The translations under genes were made by a program, and so were the position numbers. From positions 1-64,000 of the forward strand of contig NZ_JAFNAW010000015.1 of NCBI RefSeq assembly GCF_017356265.1: a stretch of DNA of 64,000 nt, in the 5' to 3' direction. The DNA is from Paracoccus fontiphilus. GTDB lineage: Bacteria > Pseudomonadota > Alphaproteobacteria > Rhodobacterales > Rhodobacteraceae. Numbering within the stretch: the first letter of the stretch is position 1; each line of letters starts with the position of its first letter. The notes below the pieces were generated by a model that did not search any database, was not told the origin of the DNA, and saw only the letters and a list, made by a program, of their open reading frames with translations. This document shows, one piece after another, positions 1-8,628 of this stretch.

Positions 1-793
1 GACGCGCGACGACGTCCGGTCCGCCGCCAGGGCGCGTCCCGCGGCGCCACCGCAACCGGCCGCGCCCGCTGCCGTAGCGCAGGCGGCGCCCTCCGGCGGT
101 TCGACCTTCGTGCCCCATGACCGGATGCGGCTGGCGATCGCGCGCAACATGCTGGCCTCGGTCACGCAGGCGCCGCAGGTCACGGCCGTGTTCGAGGCCG
201 ATTTCGGCCCGCTGATGGCCCACCGCGCCAAGCACAAGGCCGAGTTCGCCGGGGACGGCATCAACCTCAGCTACACGGCCTACATCGTGATGGCCTGCGT
301 GGCCGCCATGCGCGCGGTTCCCGCCGTGAACAGCCGCTGGCACGAGGACCGGCTGGAGGTTTTCCGCGACATCAACATTGGCATCGGCACGGCGCTTGGC
401 GACAAGGGGCTGGTGGTCCCGGTGATCGGCCAGGCGCAGAACCTGTCGTTGAAGGGGGTGGCGGCGGCCCTGCAGGACCAGACCGACCGCGCCCGCGCAG
501 GCTTGCTGACCCCCGCCGACATGGCGGGCGGCACCTTCACCATCTCGAACCACGGGGTGTCGGGATCGCTGCTGGCGGCGCCCATCATCATCAACCAGCC
601 GCAATCGGCCATCTTGGGGGTGGGCAAGCTGGAAAAGCGCGTCGTGGTGCGCGAGGTGGCAGGCGCCGACACGATCCAGATCCGGCCCATGGCCTATGTC
701 TCGCTGACGATCGACCACCGCTCGCTTGACGGGCATCAGACCAACGCCTGGTTGTCGGCCTTCGTCGCCTCTCTGGAAGGCTGGGCGGCGTAG
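1..793 (+). CDS. Dihydrolipoamide acyltransferase (E2), C-terminal part; 5' end outside window
   Basis: This is the acyltransferase core of a 2-oxo acid dehydrogenase complex, which moves the acyl group from lipoyl-lysine to CoA. The reading frame is open from base 2, so the gene starts upstream. The first residues, TRDDV, look like the end of the E3-binding domain. An Ala/Pro-rich linker follows for about 30 residues, then the catalytic domain. The active-site signature DHRSLDG lies about 25 residues from the C-terminus, with the catalytic His and Asp present. Lipoyl domains would be upstream and cannot be seen. Substrate class (pyruvate, 2-oxoglutarate, acetoin or branched-chain) cannot be settled from this part. 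The GTG at 110 is an internal codon, not the start. Confidence 0.9.
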   Translation, partial: TRDDVRSAARARPAAPPQPAAPAAVAQAAPSGGSTFVPHDRMRLAIARNMLASVTQAPQVTAVFEADFGPLMAHRAKHKAEFAGDGINLSYTAYIVMACVAAMRAVPAVNSRWHEDRLEVFRDINIGIGTALGDKGLVVPVIGQAQNLSLKGVAAALQDQTDRARAGLLTPADMAGGTFTISNHGVSGSLLAAPIIINQPQSAILGVGKLEKRVVVREVAGADTIQIRPMAYVSLTIDHRSLDGHQTNAWLSAFVASLEGWAA

Positions 794-821
794 GCCATTC
801 CGCAGGCCCATGACGGACGCG

Positions 822-859
822 GGCAGCGGAGCGGCGGGTGGGTCCGCCGCCCCGCTGTC
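822..859. terminator. Strong GC hairpin behind the E2 gene
   Basis: A 16-base arm (822-837) pairs with 844-859, with two mismatches and a 6-base loop. No T-run follows, so it is a terminator-like or RNA-stabilising hairpin rather than a textbook intrinsic terminator. It lies 29 bases after the E2 stop codon. Confidence 0.45.
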
Positions 860-1273
860 GACGATGGCCGGGTCGCCGCATGGCAGTTCAGGCATGGCAG
901 CCATGCCGTGCCCGGGGCCGCTGTCAGGCCCGGAAGGACGTCGATCCGGTCGCGCGCCTGTCCCTGAGAGCAAGGTCTTCCGTAGCCTCGCCGTGCCAGC
1001 GGCCTGCCGGAAAGATGGCCGGGCCTTCGGAGCCTGAAAATGGTAATTGCAGCCATATTTCTGTCTGGAGTTGAGTAATTCGGAACATATTCATTTACTG
1101 GATGTTTCTGCGCCGCTTTTCAAAACTGGTTAATGGGCGATGGAACCAAATCCCGTGATTCGGGTCTGTAGCGAACAAAGTCTTTCCCCTGGATGCGGGT
1201 CGGCAGTATTGAAACTCTGCCGCAGGGCTGTTTTCAGGCACAATCGGGCGCCAGTTCGTTAAAATCTTATTGT

Positions 1274-1294
1274 TTTTCAGAACGCTACTGAAAA
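1274..1294. promoter_or_regulatory. Inverted repeat upstream of the polysaccharide cluster
   Basis: TTTTCAG and CTGAAAA form a perfect 7-base inverted repeat with a 7-base spacer, in the AT-rich leader about 110 bases before the first gene of the cluster. It could be a regulator site or a small RNA hairpin. No regulator is identified. Confidence 0.35.
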
Positions 1295-1316
1295 GCTACA
1301 TTTTGTTCGCCGGATC

Positions 1317-1329
1317 GCAAGATTTAGGC
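1317..1329 (+). promoter_or_regulatory. 13-base motif shared with the 25945-26090 promoter region
   Basis: GCAAGATTTAGGC occurs here 72 bases before the chosen start of the first cluster gene. The identical 13-mer occurs on the other strand at 26008-26020, between the two divergent operons of the same cluster. Both copies are in AT-rich intergenic DNA. A shared control site is inferred. Confidence 0.4.
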
Positions 1330-1401
1330 TCGCGATTTGGAAAATTTTGTTAATATCTTCGTGTGGTAAGTCGTGATCTCCGCTGTTTGGCGGATCAGGT
1401 A

Positions 1402-3459
1402 ATGAGTAGTGTTTTTATGAGTACTCTGATGCGGCGTTTCGCGGCCCTCAATTCGCATGACATCAAGCATGTTTCCCGGCAATCTCTACAACTGTCCGGC
1501 TTGAACGTCAATCGGCGGTTGTATGTTTTCGATATTGCCGTCGCCGCGTTTGCAGCCGTGGCTGCCCTGGTCCTGGGTTATGGGCCGATGCTTCCGCCCA
1601 TTTCAGTTCAGGAAATCCAAGCCTATATCCTTTTGTCGGCCGTCACGAGCCTTTTTCTGTATCCTTTCCTTGGTCTTTATCGCCGCGTCGCCCGGTCGTC
1701 GTCCTTCAGGGACGTCCAGCGGCTTGTGACGGCGGCTTTCGTGACCATTTTCGTCGTTCGCCTGATATCCTCCGCATTTGATTATGCCGACGATATTCCG
1801 TTGAATGTCTTCGTTATTCAATTTCTGATTGTGACCCCCGCCTTGGCTGCCGTCCGCTTTGCGGCCCGGGGCCGGGAATTGATCCGCAACCGCAGCGGAG
1901 AGCGGGGGCGGATTCCGGTCCTGGTGGTGGGGACGGGGGCGACCTGCGACCTGTTCCTGCGGTCGCTGCGGGCCCCGGCCGCGCAGTTCAAGGCCATCGG
2001 CATCATCGACGACGCGCGCGGCACGACCGAGCTGTATTTCGGCGATGTCCGCATCGTCGGGTCGGTCCGCAATCCCGCGGCGCTGATCGCCAAGCTGGAA
2101 CGCCTGGCCGAACGCCCCGAGATGCTGCTGCTGACCGAACCCGTCACCCATTTCGACAGCGACGGCATCCGGCGGCTGCTGGGCTGGGCCGACGGGAACG
2201 GCGTGCGGGTCTCGGCCCTGCCCGACATCGGGACGCCGCGCGCCGCGGTCGATCCGCGCCATGTGCCCGTCATCACCATCGACCCCGAGACGATCCTGGA
2301 CCGTCCGCAGATGCGGGTCCAGAAAAGCCTGCTGTTTCAGCAGTTCCGCGACCGCCGGGTGCTGGTCACGGGCGGCGGCGGGTCGATCGGCAGCGAGCTT
2401 GCGCGCCAGCTTGCCGCCCTGCGCCCGCAGGAACTGGTCCTGATCGAATCCTGCGAGCTGAACGCCTACAACATCGACATGGCGCTGGGGCAGTATTTCC
2501 CCGACGTGCCGCGCAAGATCTATGTGAGCTGCATCCGCAACCGCGAGCGCATCGACCGCATCTTCACCGAGCATCGGCCCGAATTCGTGTTCAACGCCGC
2601 CGCGCTGAAGCATGTGCCCCTGGTCGAGATGAACCCCTGCGACGGCGTGCTGACCAACATCATCGGCGTGCGCAACGTCGCCGATGCCGCCCGGCGCGTG
2701 GGCGTGCTGGCGATGGTCCAGATCTCCACCGACAAGGCCGTCAACACCACCAACGTGATGGGCGCGACCAAGCGCGTGGCCGAGTTTTATTGCCAGGCCC
2801 AGGACCGCGCCACACGCGCGACCGAGGAGCAGACCCGCTTCTTCGTGGTCCGCTTCGGCAACGTGCTGGGATCGTCCGGTTCGCTGATCCCGCTGTTCCA
2901 GCGCCAGATCGCGCAGGGCGGCCCGCTGACGGTGACCGATCCCAAGATGGAACGCTATTTCATGTCCATCCGCGAGGCGGTCGAGCTGACGCTGCTGTCG
3001 GCCGCCGCCGGCCTTGCCGAGAACTCGGAACTGGGACAGATCTTCGTTCTCGATATGGGCAAGCCGGTCCGCATCATGGATCTGGCCGAACGGATGATCC
3101 GCATGGCCGGCAAGGTGCCGGGCAAGGACATCGAGATCAAGGTCGTCGGCATCCGCCCCGGCGAGAAGCTGTTCGAGGAACTGTTCGACGCCAACGAGAC
3201 TGTCCACCCCGAGGTCTTCCCGGGCGTCCGCGGCGCCTCGCCGGTGGGCGTTCCCATTGCCGCCCTTCGCGCCGTCATGCACCGGCTGGAAGCGGCGGCC
3301 GCGGCCGGGGACGACCGGGCGGTGCGCCATCTCCTCCGCTCGGCCGTGCCGGGCTACGAGGACCCGACCCACGAACCGGCCCTTGTCGCGCCGGCCCCGT
3401 CCCATCCCCTGATCCGCTTTCCCGAACGCAGCCCGATCGCCGTGGGGGCAGCCGTATGA
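1402..3459 (+). CDS. Membrane-bound nucleotide-sugar 4,6-dehydratase (CapD/FlaA1/WbpM family)
   Basis: This enzyme removes water from a UDP-HexNAc to give a 4-keto-6-deoxy sugar, the first step to bacillosamine- or QuiNAc-type sugars. From ATG 1402 it has 685 residues, the long membrane form. Four hydrophobic segments lie in about residues 38-155, followed by a nucleotide-binding domain and the SDR domain. The SDR glycine motif GGGGSIGSE begins near residue 323. The usual Tyr of YxxxK is Met (M453, K457), as is normal for this long subfamily. An upstream GTG at 1363 is possible but has no ribosome site; AGG precedes 1402. It overlaps the next gene by four bases (ATGA). The 4-keto product could feed the aminotransferase at 28288. 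Confidence 0.9.
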   Translation: MSSVFMSTLMRRFAALNSHDIKHVSRQSLQLSGLNVNRRLYVFDIAVAAFAAVAALVLGYGPMLPPISVQEIQAYILLSAVTSLFLYPFLGLYRRVARSSSFRDVQRLVTAAFVTIFVVRLISSAFDYADDIPLNVFVIQFLIVTPALAAVRFAARGRELIRNRSGERGRIPVLVVGTGATCDLFLRSLRAPAAQFKAIGIIDDARGTTELYFGDVRIVGSVRNPAALIAKLERLAERPEMLLLTEPVTHFDSDGIRRLLGWADGNGVRVSALPDIGTPRAAVDPRHVPVITIDPETILDRPQMRVQKSLLFQQFRDRRVLVTGGGGSIGSELARQLAALRPQELVLIESCELNAYNIDMALGQYFPDVPRKIYVSCIRNRERIDRIFTEHRPEFVFNAAALKHVPLVEMNPCDGVLTNIIGVRNVADAARRVGVLAMVQISTDKAVNTTNVMGATKRVAEFYCQAQDRATRATEEQTRFFVVRFGNVLGSSGSLIPLFQRQIAQGGPLTVTDPKMERYFMSIREAVELTLLSAAAGLAENSELGQIFVLDMGKPVRIMDLAERMIRMAGKVPGKDIEIKVVGIRPGEKLFEELFDANETVHPEVFPGVRGASPVGVPIAALRAVMHRLEAAAAAGDDRAVRHLLRSAVPGYEDPTHEPALVAPAPSHPLIRFPERSPIAVGAAV

Positions 3460-4655
3460 ATGCATCATTCGCTGCCGGCGAAGCCTTCGCCTCTGCGACG
3501 GCCGCGCTTCGGCACCGCAAGAAGGTGGTGGTGATCGCCTCGCTCGGCTGGTCGCTGATCAACTTCCGGCTGGAACTGTTGCGCCGCATCATGGCGAACG
3601 GCCATGACCTGCTGGTCCTGTCGCCCGAAATCGACGAGGCGACCGCCGCCGCCCTGCGGGCCGAGAACATCCGCTTCCGGCAGATCCCGATGAGCCGCAC
3701 GGGCGTCAATCCGGTCAGCGACGTCGTCACGCTGCAGGCGATCCTGCGCATCCTTCTGCGCGAAAAGCCGGATCTGGTCCTGCCCTACACCATGAAGCCC
3801 ATCGTCTATGGCGCATTGGCCGGGCGCCTGGCGGGCGTGCGCACCACGCCGCTGTTCACGGGCCTGGGCTATGCCTTCAACGATCCTGCCCCGATGGGGC
3901 GGCGGCGGCTGATCCGGGACATCGTTGTCCGGCTGCACCGGCTGGCTTTGCGCCGCGTCACCATCGCCTTCTGCTACAACGACGCCGAGGAACGGGACAT
4001 CCGCGCCTTTGGCCTTGTTCCGCCCCATGCGCGGCTGGTGCGCGTGCCCGGATCGGGCGTCGATACCCGCCATTTCGCGGCAAGCGAGCCTCCGGCGGAT
4101 CCCGTGCGCTTCCTGTTCGTGGGCCGCCTGCTGAAAAGCAAGGGGGCCGAGATCCTGGTCGAGGCGGCGCGGCTTCTGCGCGCCGAAGGCGCCCGGTTCG
4201 ATCTGTGCCTGCTGGGTCCGACCGACAGCAATCCCGACGCGGTCCCGGCCGAGACGCTTGCCGCCTGGCGCGCCGAAGGCATTGCCGACCTGCCCGGCGC
4301 CACCCGCGACGTGCGGCCCTGGCTGCGCGAGGCTTCGGTCTTCGTGCTGCCGACCATGCTGCGCGAAGGCGTGCCGCGGTCCATCCTGGAAGCGATGTCG
4401 TCGGGCCGCGCGGTCATCACCACGGATGCGCCGGGCTGCGGATCGACCATCAGCGACGGCGTGTCGGGCTTCGTGGTGCCGGTGAACGACGCGGCAGCCC
4501 TGGCGGCCGCCATGCGGCGCTTCATCGAGGCGCCCGGGCTGATCGCCCGCATGGGCCGCGCCGCGCGCGCGCAGGTCGCCGCCAACAACGATGTCCACGA
4601 CATCAACCGGCTGATCCTGACCTCGATCGGGCTGGAGGAGCCGGTCCATGGCTGA
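3456..4655 (+). CDS. Glycosyltransferase family 4 (PglA/WbpH-like)
   Basis: A GT-B retaining glycosyltransferase of 399 residues, expected to add a sugar to an undecaprenyl-linked intermediate on the cytoplasmic side. The frame stays open far upstream (from 2790), but ATG 3456 overlaps the stop of the previous gene and begins a normal N-terminal Rossmann fold. The donor-binding signature EGVPRSILE spans E304 to E312. The N-terminal half resembles enzymes that work just after the priming transferase, such as PglA. Acceptor and donor are not known. It is translationally coupled to its neighbours on both sides. Confidence 0.85.
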   Translation: MNASFAAGEAFASATAALRHRKKVVVIASLGWSLINFRLELLRRIMANGHDLLVLSPEIDEATAAALRAENIRFRQIPMSRTGVNPVSDVVTLQAILRILLREKPDLVLPYTMKPIVYGALAGRLAGVRTTPLFTGLGYAFNDPAPMGRRRLIRDIVVRLHRLALRRVTIAFCYNDAEERDIRAFGLVPPHARLVRVPGSGVDTRHFAASEPPADPVRFLFVGRLLKSKGAEILVEAARLLRAEGARFDLCLLGPTDSNPDAVPAETLAAWRAEGIADLPGATRDVRPWLREASVFVLPTMLREGVPRSILEAMSSGRAVITTDAPGCGSTISDGVSGFVVPVNDAAALAAAMRRFIEAPGLIARMGRAARAQVAANNDVHDINRLILTSIGLEEPVHG

Positions 4656-5064
4656 TCTCGTCCTTCCCCCTGCCGCCGCCTTCAGCCGCTTCGGCCGCTT
4701 TGTCGCCGTGGGGCTGGTCAACACGGCCGTGGGCTATGGCATCTATGCGGCAGGCTTGGCGGCCGGGCTGCCCCCGCAGGCGGCACTGGCCGTACAGTTC
4801 GTCCTGGGCGTCCTGTGGAACTATGGAATGCACGCCCGCATCGTCTTTGCCTGCCGCGGCTTCGCACGGCTGCCGGCCTATGTCGGGGCCTATGTCCTGT
4901 TGTGGGCGGTCAACGCCCTGTCGCTGAGAACCATGCAAGGCGCGGGTTTCGACCCGCTGACAGCCCAGCTTCTGCTGCTTGCGCCCATGGTGGTGCTGTC
5001 ATTCCTGCTGGTGTCCCGTGTTCTGTCGTCCGGCAAGGGGGTGGATCGTGATCGCATCGGATAA
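4648..5064 (+). CDS. GtrA family membrane protein
   Basis: A 138-residue protein with four predicted transmembrane helices. GtrA proteins are thought to flip undecaprenyl-phosphate-linked monosaccharides across the inner membrane so that a periplasmic glycosyltransferase can use them. The N-terminal pattern FGRFVAVGLVNTAVGYG is typical. It overlaps the previous gene by 8 bases and the next by 17. A GtrB-like enzyme (12018) and a GT-C enzyme (5048) in the same block complete a three-part system. Confidence 0.85.
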   Translation: MADLVLPPAAAFSRFGRFVAVGLVNTAVGYGIYAAGLAAGLPPQAALAVQFVLGVLWNYGMHARIVFACRGFARLPAYVGAYVLLWAVNALSLRTMQGAGFDPLTAQLLLLAPMVVLSFLLVSRVLSSGKGVDRDRIG

Positions 5065-6646
5065 CAGCGCCGCGCGCAGCCTTGTCCGCAGCCCCAGCCG
5101 CAGCCTTGCGCTGACGGGCATCCTGCTGGCCCTGGTCCTGGCGGGCCTTTGGGGGCGCATGATGGATTTCGGCCTGCGCCGGGACGAGATGCTGTTCGTG
5201 CCGCCTGCCGAACTTCTGGGCCACATGTCGCTTTACGGCGACTTCTTCTACAACCACCTGCCGTATTCGGCCTGGCTGTTCCGGCTGGTCCACCTGGCGT
5301 TCCCCGGCATCGGCCTGCTGGAGGCCGGGCGGGTCGCCGTGTTCCTGGGCTGGCTGCTGCTGGTGTTCGGCGGCGGCGGCCTGTTGTGGCTGATCTCCCG
5401 GTCGGGGGTGGTGGCGCTGCTGGGCGTGCTGGCGCTGGTCTGCAGCGACGTGCTGCTGGAACAGGCGGGCATGGCGGCCACCAACAACCTGCTGCCCCTG
5501 GCCTTCGCCTTCGTGGGCCTGGGCCTGTTCACCTGGCAGGTGGTCGAGGGACGCCACAGCTTCGTCCTGCTGTTCCTGTCCGGCCTGCTTGTCGCCATTG
5601 CGCTGGGCATGAAGGTCAGCGCCGTGGCCTTTGTCCCGGTGCTGGTTGTCGCGGCCTTTGTCCTGCCGCGATCCCTGCCCATGGGCCTGCGCCTGCGCCA
5701 TGTCACCCTGCCGGTGATGCTGGGAGGCATCCTTGGAACGCTGCCGTTGTTCTGGTTCCTTGCCACACAGCCGGACCTGTTCCTGGCTCATGTGCTGGGC
5801 TTCCACACCGGCCCGCATATCGACTACTGGCGCGACCACCAGGCAGACGAGCCGAACCTTGTGACCGGCCTGGGCGACAAGCTGCGCCTGGCCTATACGG
5901 TCTGGCTGCGCGGCAGCGCGCTGCTGCTGGTCTTCGTCGCCATGCTGGCGGGCTGGCTGACCCTGGCCCTGCCGCGCAAGACCGCGACGGGCGCCGACGT
6001 GGCCGGTCCCGCGATCATGCTGGCCGTCATGTTTGCCCTGGCGGCCGCCATGAGCTTCCTGCCGACGCCCGCCTTTCCCCAATACTATGTCCAGCCGCTG
6101 ATCTGCCTGCCCCTGCTGATCGCGGTCCTGGCCCGGAACACCGTCCGGCACTCCGGTCAGCTGGAGACGGCGGCAGGGGTGGCCGCGGCGCTGTGCCTGA
6201 TGCTGGCCCTTCCAAGGCTGGCTGACGGCCTGGTGACGCTGCGCCACCCCGACGAGACGGCGGTGAGCAAGGTTCACCGCGCCGGTCAGCACCTTGCCGA
6301 TGTCCTGGCCGACGCGGGCCATGCCGGGGAACGGGTGCTGACGATCAATCCGGTCTATCCGCTGGAAGGCGGGCTGCCGGTCTATCCGGAATTCGCGACC
6401 GGACCCTTTGCCTATCGTGTCGCGGACTACACGCCGCCCGGACTTCGCGCCCATTACCGCATGATCGGCCCTGCGGACATCACGGCCGTCCTGCAAGCGG
6501 ACATGCCCGCCGCGATCCTCACGGGCTTTGACGAAAAGCTGGAAGCGCCGCTGGTGCAGTTCGCCCAGGCGAACGGCTACCGGCGCACGGAACTGACGGA
6601 ACTAAGCGACCGCTACGGGACCGGGGTCCTGTTTACCCGGCCCTGA
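5048..6646 (+). CDS. GT-C type membrane glycosyltransferase (ArnT/PMT-like)
   Basis: A 532-residue polytopic protein with about ten hydrophobic segments in the first 370 residues and a soluble C-terminal domain. The Asp-Glu pair D46-E47 in the first periplasmic loop is the place of the metal-binding or catalytic acid in the GT-C fold. Such enzymes take sugar from a polyprenyl phosphate in the periplasm. GTG 5048 is chosen because AAGGGGG precedes it; the frame is open from 4979, but that would run deep into gtrA. Its location beside gtrA suggests that it adds the sugar flipped by GtrA onto the polymer or lipid-linked unit. Substrate is unknown. Confidence 0.75.
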   Translation: MIASDNSAARSLVRSPSRSLALTGILLALVLAGLWGRMMDFGLRRDEMLFVPPAELLGHMSLYGDFFYNHLPYSAWLFRLVHLAFPGIGLLEAGRVAVFLGWLLLVFGGGGLLWLISRSGVVALLGVLALVCSDVLLEQAGMAATNNLLPLAFAFVGLGLFTWQVVEGRHSFVLLFLSGLLVAIALGMKVSAVAFVPVLVVAAFVLPRSLPMGLRLRHVTLPVMLGGILGTLPLFWFLATQPDLFLAHVLGFHTGPHIDYWRDHQADEPNLVTGLGDKLRLAYTVWLRGSALLLVFVAMLAGWLTLALPRKTATGADVAGPAIMLAVMFALAAAMSFLPTPAFPQYYVQPLICLPLLIAVLARNTVRHSGQLETAAGVAAALCLMLALPRLADGLVTLRHPDETAVSKVHRAGQHLADVLADAGHAGERVLTINPVYPLEGGLPVYPEFATGPFAYRVADYTPPGLRAHYRMIGPADITAVLQADMPAAILTGFDEKLEAPLVQFAQANGYRRTELTELSDRYGTGVLFTRP

Positions 6647-6681
6647 AAACGCGCGCTGCCCTGAACACAGGAGGTTAGGAC

Positions 6682-7488
6682 ATGAAAGTCATTCTTCTCG
6701 CCGGCGGCCTTGGATCAAGGCTTGCAGAGGAAACCGTTTCCATCCCCAAGCCCATGGTCGAGGTGGGCGGCCGCCCGATCATCGCGCGCGTCATGGATAT
6801 CTACAGCGCCTTCGGCCACCGCGACTTCATCGTCGCCGCGGGCCACAAGGGCAACATGCTCAAGCAGTTCTTCGCCAGCTATCACCTGATCGCGAACGAC
6901 ATCACCGTGTCGGTCGATACCGGCCGGATGGAGCTTCGCCCCCGCGCGCCGGGCGGCTGGAACGTCTCGGTCGTCGATACCGGCCCCACCACCATGACCA
7001 GCGGGCGCATCGCCCGGCTGCGCGACTGGCTGGACGGGGAAACCTTCATGGTCACCTATTCCGACGGCCTGGGGAACGTAAACATCCAAGAACTGCTGGA
7101 TTTCCACCGCGCCCATGGCAAGCTTGCGACGGTCACCGCCGTGCAGCCGCCCGCCCGCTTCGGCAGCCTGGAGCTGCGGGGCGACCGCGTCGATGCCTTC
7201 ACCGAGAAGGTGCTGGGTTACGAGACCTGGATCAACGGCGGCTTCTTCGTCTTCGAACCGGCGGTCCTGGACTATCTCGTGGACGAGATGGAACCGCTGG
7301 AGCAGACGCCCTTGTCGCAGCTGGCCCGCGACGGAGAGCTGATGGCCTATCGCCACTACGGCTTCTGGCATCCGATGGACACGATCCGCGACCGCAACAC
7401 CCTGAACGAGCTGGCGCAAGAGGACCTGCCGCCATGGCTGAACTTCAACGCGACGCCCCAGCAGACGCGTCGCATGGTGGCTATCTAG
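6682..7488 (+). CDS. rfbF: Glucose-1-phosphate cytidylyltransferase
   Basis: This enzyme makes CDP-glucose from glucose-1-phosphate and CTP, the entry step to CDP-3,6-dideoxyhexoses. It has 268 residues, the family length. The nucleotide-binding loop AGGLGSR is at residues 7-13, Lys23 lies in IPKPMVE, and a YSDG motif and an INGGFF motif follow as in known RfbF proteins. A good ribosome site (GGAGG) precedes ATG 6682. It starts a five-gene set (rfbF, rfbG, 3-dehydrase-like, C-methyltransferase, reductase/epimerase), all coupled or closely spaced. Confidence 0.93.
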   Translation: MKVILLAGGLGSRLAEETVSIPKPMVEVGGRPIIARVMDIYSAFGHRDFIVAAGHKGNMLKQFFASYHLIANDITVSVDTGRMELRPRAPGGWNVSVVDTGPTTMTSGRIARLRDWLDGETFMVTYSDGLGNVNIQELLDFHRAHGKLATVTAVQPPARFGSLELRGDRVDAFTEKVLGYETWINGGFFVFEPAVLDYLVDEMEPLEQTPLSQLARDGELMAYRHYGFWHPMDTIRDRNTLNELAQEDLPPWLNFNATPQQTRRMVAI

Positions 7489-7502
7489 CGCGGGACGGGA
7501 AG

Positions 7503-8627
7503 ATGCAGGTCAGATGGGTGACATCTCCGGGCAGCAGGCTTCAAGGCAAGCGAATCCTGCTGACCGGGCACACGGGCTTCAAGGGCGGCTGGCTGTCGCT
7601 GTGGCTGTCGCGGCTTGGGGCCGAGGTCAGGGGCGTGTCCCTGCCACCCCAGGAACCCTCGCTCTTTGACGGGGCCGGGATCGGCGACCTGATCGACAGC
7701 CGGCTGGCCGACATCAACGATCGCGCCGAACTGGAGAGGGCGGTCGGCGACTTCCGCCCGCAGATCATCATCCACATGGCGGCGCAGTCCCTGGTCCGCC
7801 CGTCCTATGCCGATCCGGTCGGGACGTTCCTGACCAATGTCATGGGAACGGCCAACGTGCTGGACCTGGGGCGCCGCCAGCCGGATCTGCGCGGCATCGT
7901 CGTGGTCACCAGCGACAAGTGCTATGACAACCGCGAATGGGTCTGGGGGTATCGCGAAACCGATCCCATGGGCGGCAAGGACCCCTACAGCGCCTCGAAG
8001 GGGGCAGCCGAACTGGCGGCCGAGGCCTGGTCGCAGTCCTTCTTCCAGGAACCCGGCGGTCCGCGCATCGTCCGCGTGCGCGCGGGCAATGTCTTCGGCG
8101 GCGGCGACTGGGCCGAGGACCGGCTGATCCCGGACATCATGCGCGGCGCGCGGTCGGGACAGCCCACCGTCATCCGCAATCCCGGTTCCGTGCGGCCCTG
8201 GCAGCATGTGCTGGAACCCTTGTCCGGCTATCTGACCCTGGCCGAGTGGCTGCTGGAGGACCCCGAGCGGGTGGCGGGCGCGTGGAACTTCGGCCCCGGC
8301 AACGAGGCCACCGTCGATGTCGCCACGCTGATCGCGACCCTGTCGCTGCACTGGCCGGGCGGGCTTCCCTACCGGATCGAACCGGCCCCGAATGGCCTGC
8401 CCGAAGCCGGGCTTCTGCGGCTGGACAGCACCAAGGCCCATGTGAAGCTGGGCTGGAAGCCGCGGCTGGACCTGTCCTCGGCCCTGAGCCTGACGGCCGA
8501 ATGGTACCGGGCGGACGCCGAGGGCCAGGACATGCGCGCCTTCACCGAGGCCCAGATCGACGCCTATGTCGATCGCTGCGGCCGAGAACTTGTATTTCAC
8601 CCGATGAATGATGGAGCGAGTGCCTGA
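7503..8627 (+). CDS. rfbG: CDP-glucose 4,6-dehydratase
   Basis: This extended SDR enzyme converts CDP-glucose to CDP-4-keto-6-deoxyglucose with bound NAD. From ATG 7503 it has 374 residues. The glycine motif GHTGFKG, characteristic of this subfamily, is at residues 22-28, and the catalytic Tyr-x3-Lys is Y162 to K166. A frame start at 7434 would overlap rfbF by 55 bases and adds nothing conserved, so 7503 is preferred. It acts directly on the product of the gene before it. Confidence 0.92.
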   Translation: MQVRWVTSPGSRLQGKRILLTGHTGFKGGWLSLWLSRLGAEVRGVSLPPQEPSLFDGAGIGDLIDSRLADINDRAELERAVGDFRPQIIIHMAAQSLVRPSYADPVGTFLTNVMGTANVLDLGRRQPDLRGIVVVTSDKCYDNREWVWGYRETDPMGGKDPYSASKGAAELAAEAWSQSFFQEPGGPRIVRVRAGNVFGGGDWAEDRLIPDIMRGARSGQPTVIRNPGSVRPWQHVLEPLSGYLTLAEWLLEDPERVAGAWNFGPGNEATVDVATLIATLSLHWPGGLPYRIEPAPNGLPEAGLLRLDSTKAHVKLGWKPRLDLSSALSLTAEWYRADAEGQDMRAFTEAQIDAYVDRCGRELVFHPMNDGASA

Positions 8628-8628
8628 G

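Larger units (their letters stand above)
794..1401. other. Non-coding gap before the polysaccharide cluster
   Basis: About 600 bases without a convincing gene. The first 240 bases are GC-rich and carry two hairpins (822-859 and 891-907). From about 1030 the sequence becomes clearly AT-richer than its surroundings, as expected of a promoter and leader for the cluster starting at 1402. This AT-rich part holds an inverted repeat (1274-1294) and a 13-base motif (1317-1329) that recurs at 26008-26020. Short Arg/Gly/Pro-rich frames at 726-1074 look like compositional noise. Confidence 0.6.

Noticed and set aside
2790-3455. N-terminal extension of the first family 4 glycosyltransferase
   Set aside because: Lies wholly within the dehydratase gene in another frame and lacks any motif; ATGA overlap gives the start.
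1603-3468. Open frame of 621 codons on the minus strand opposite the dehydratase gene
   Set aside because: Composition rich in His, Gly, Ala, Arg and Asp without a fold; mirror of a well-supported gene in GC-rich DNA.
4910-6496. Open frame of 528 codons on the minus strand opposite the GT-C gene
   Set aside because: Gln/Arg/His-rich low-complexity translation typical of antisense to hydrophobic coding DNA.
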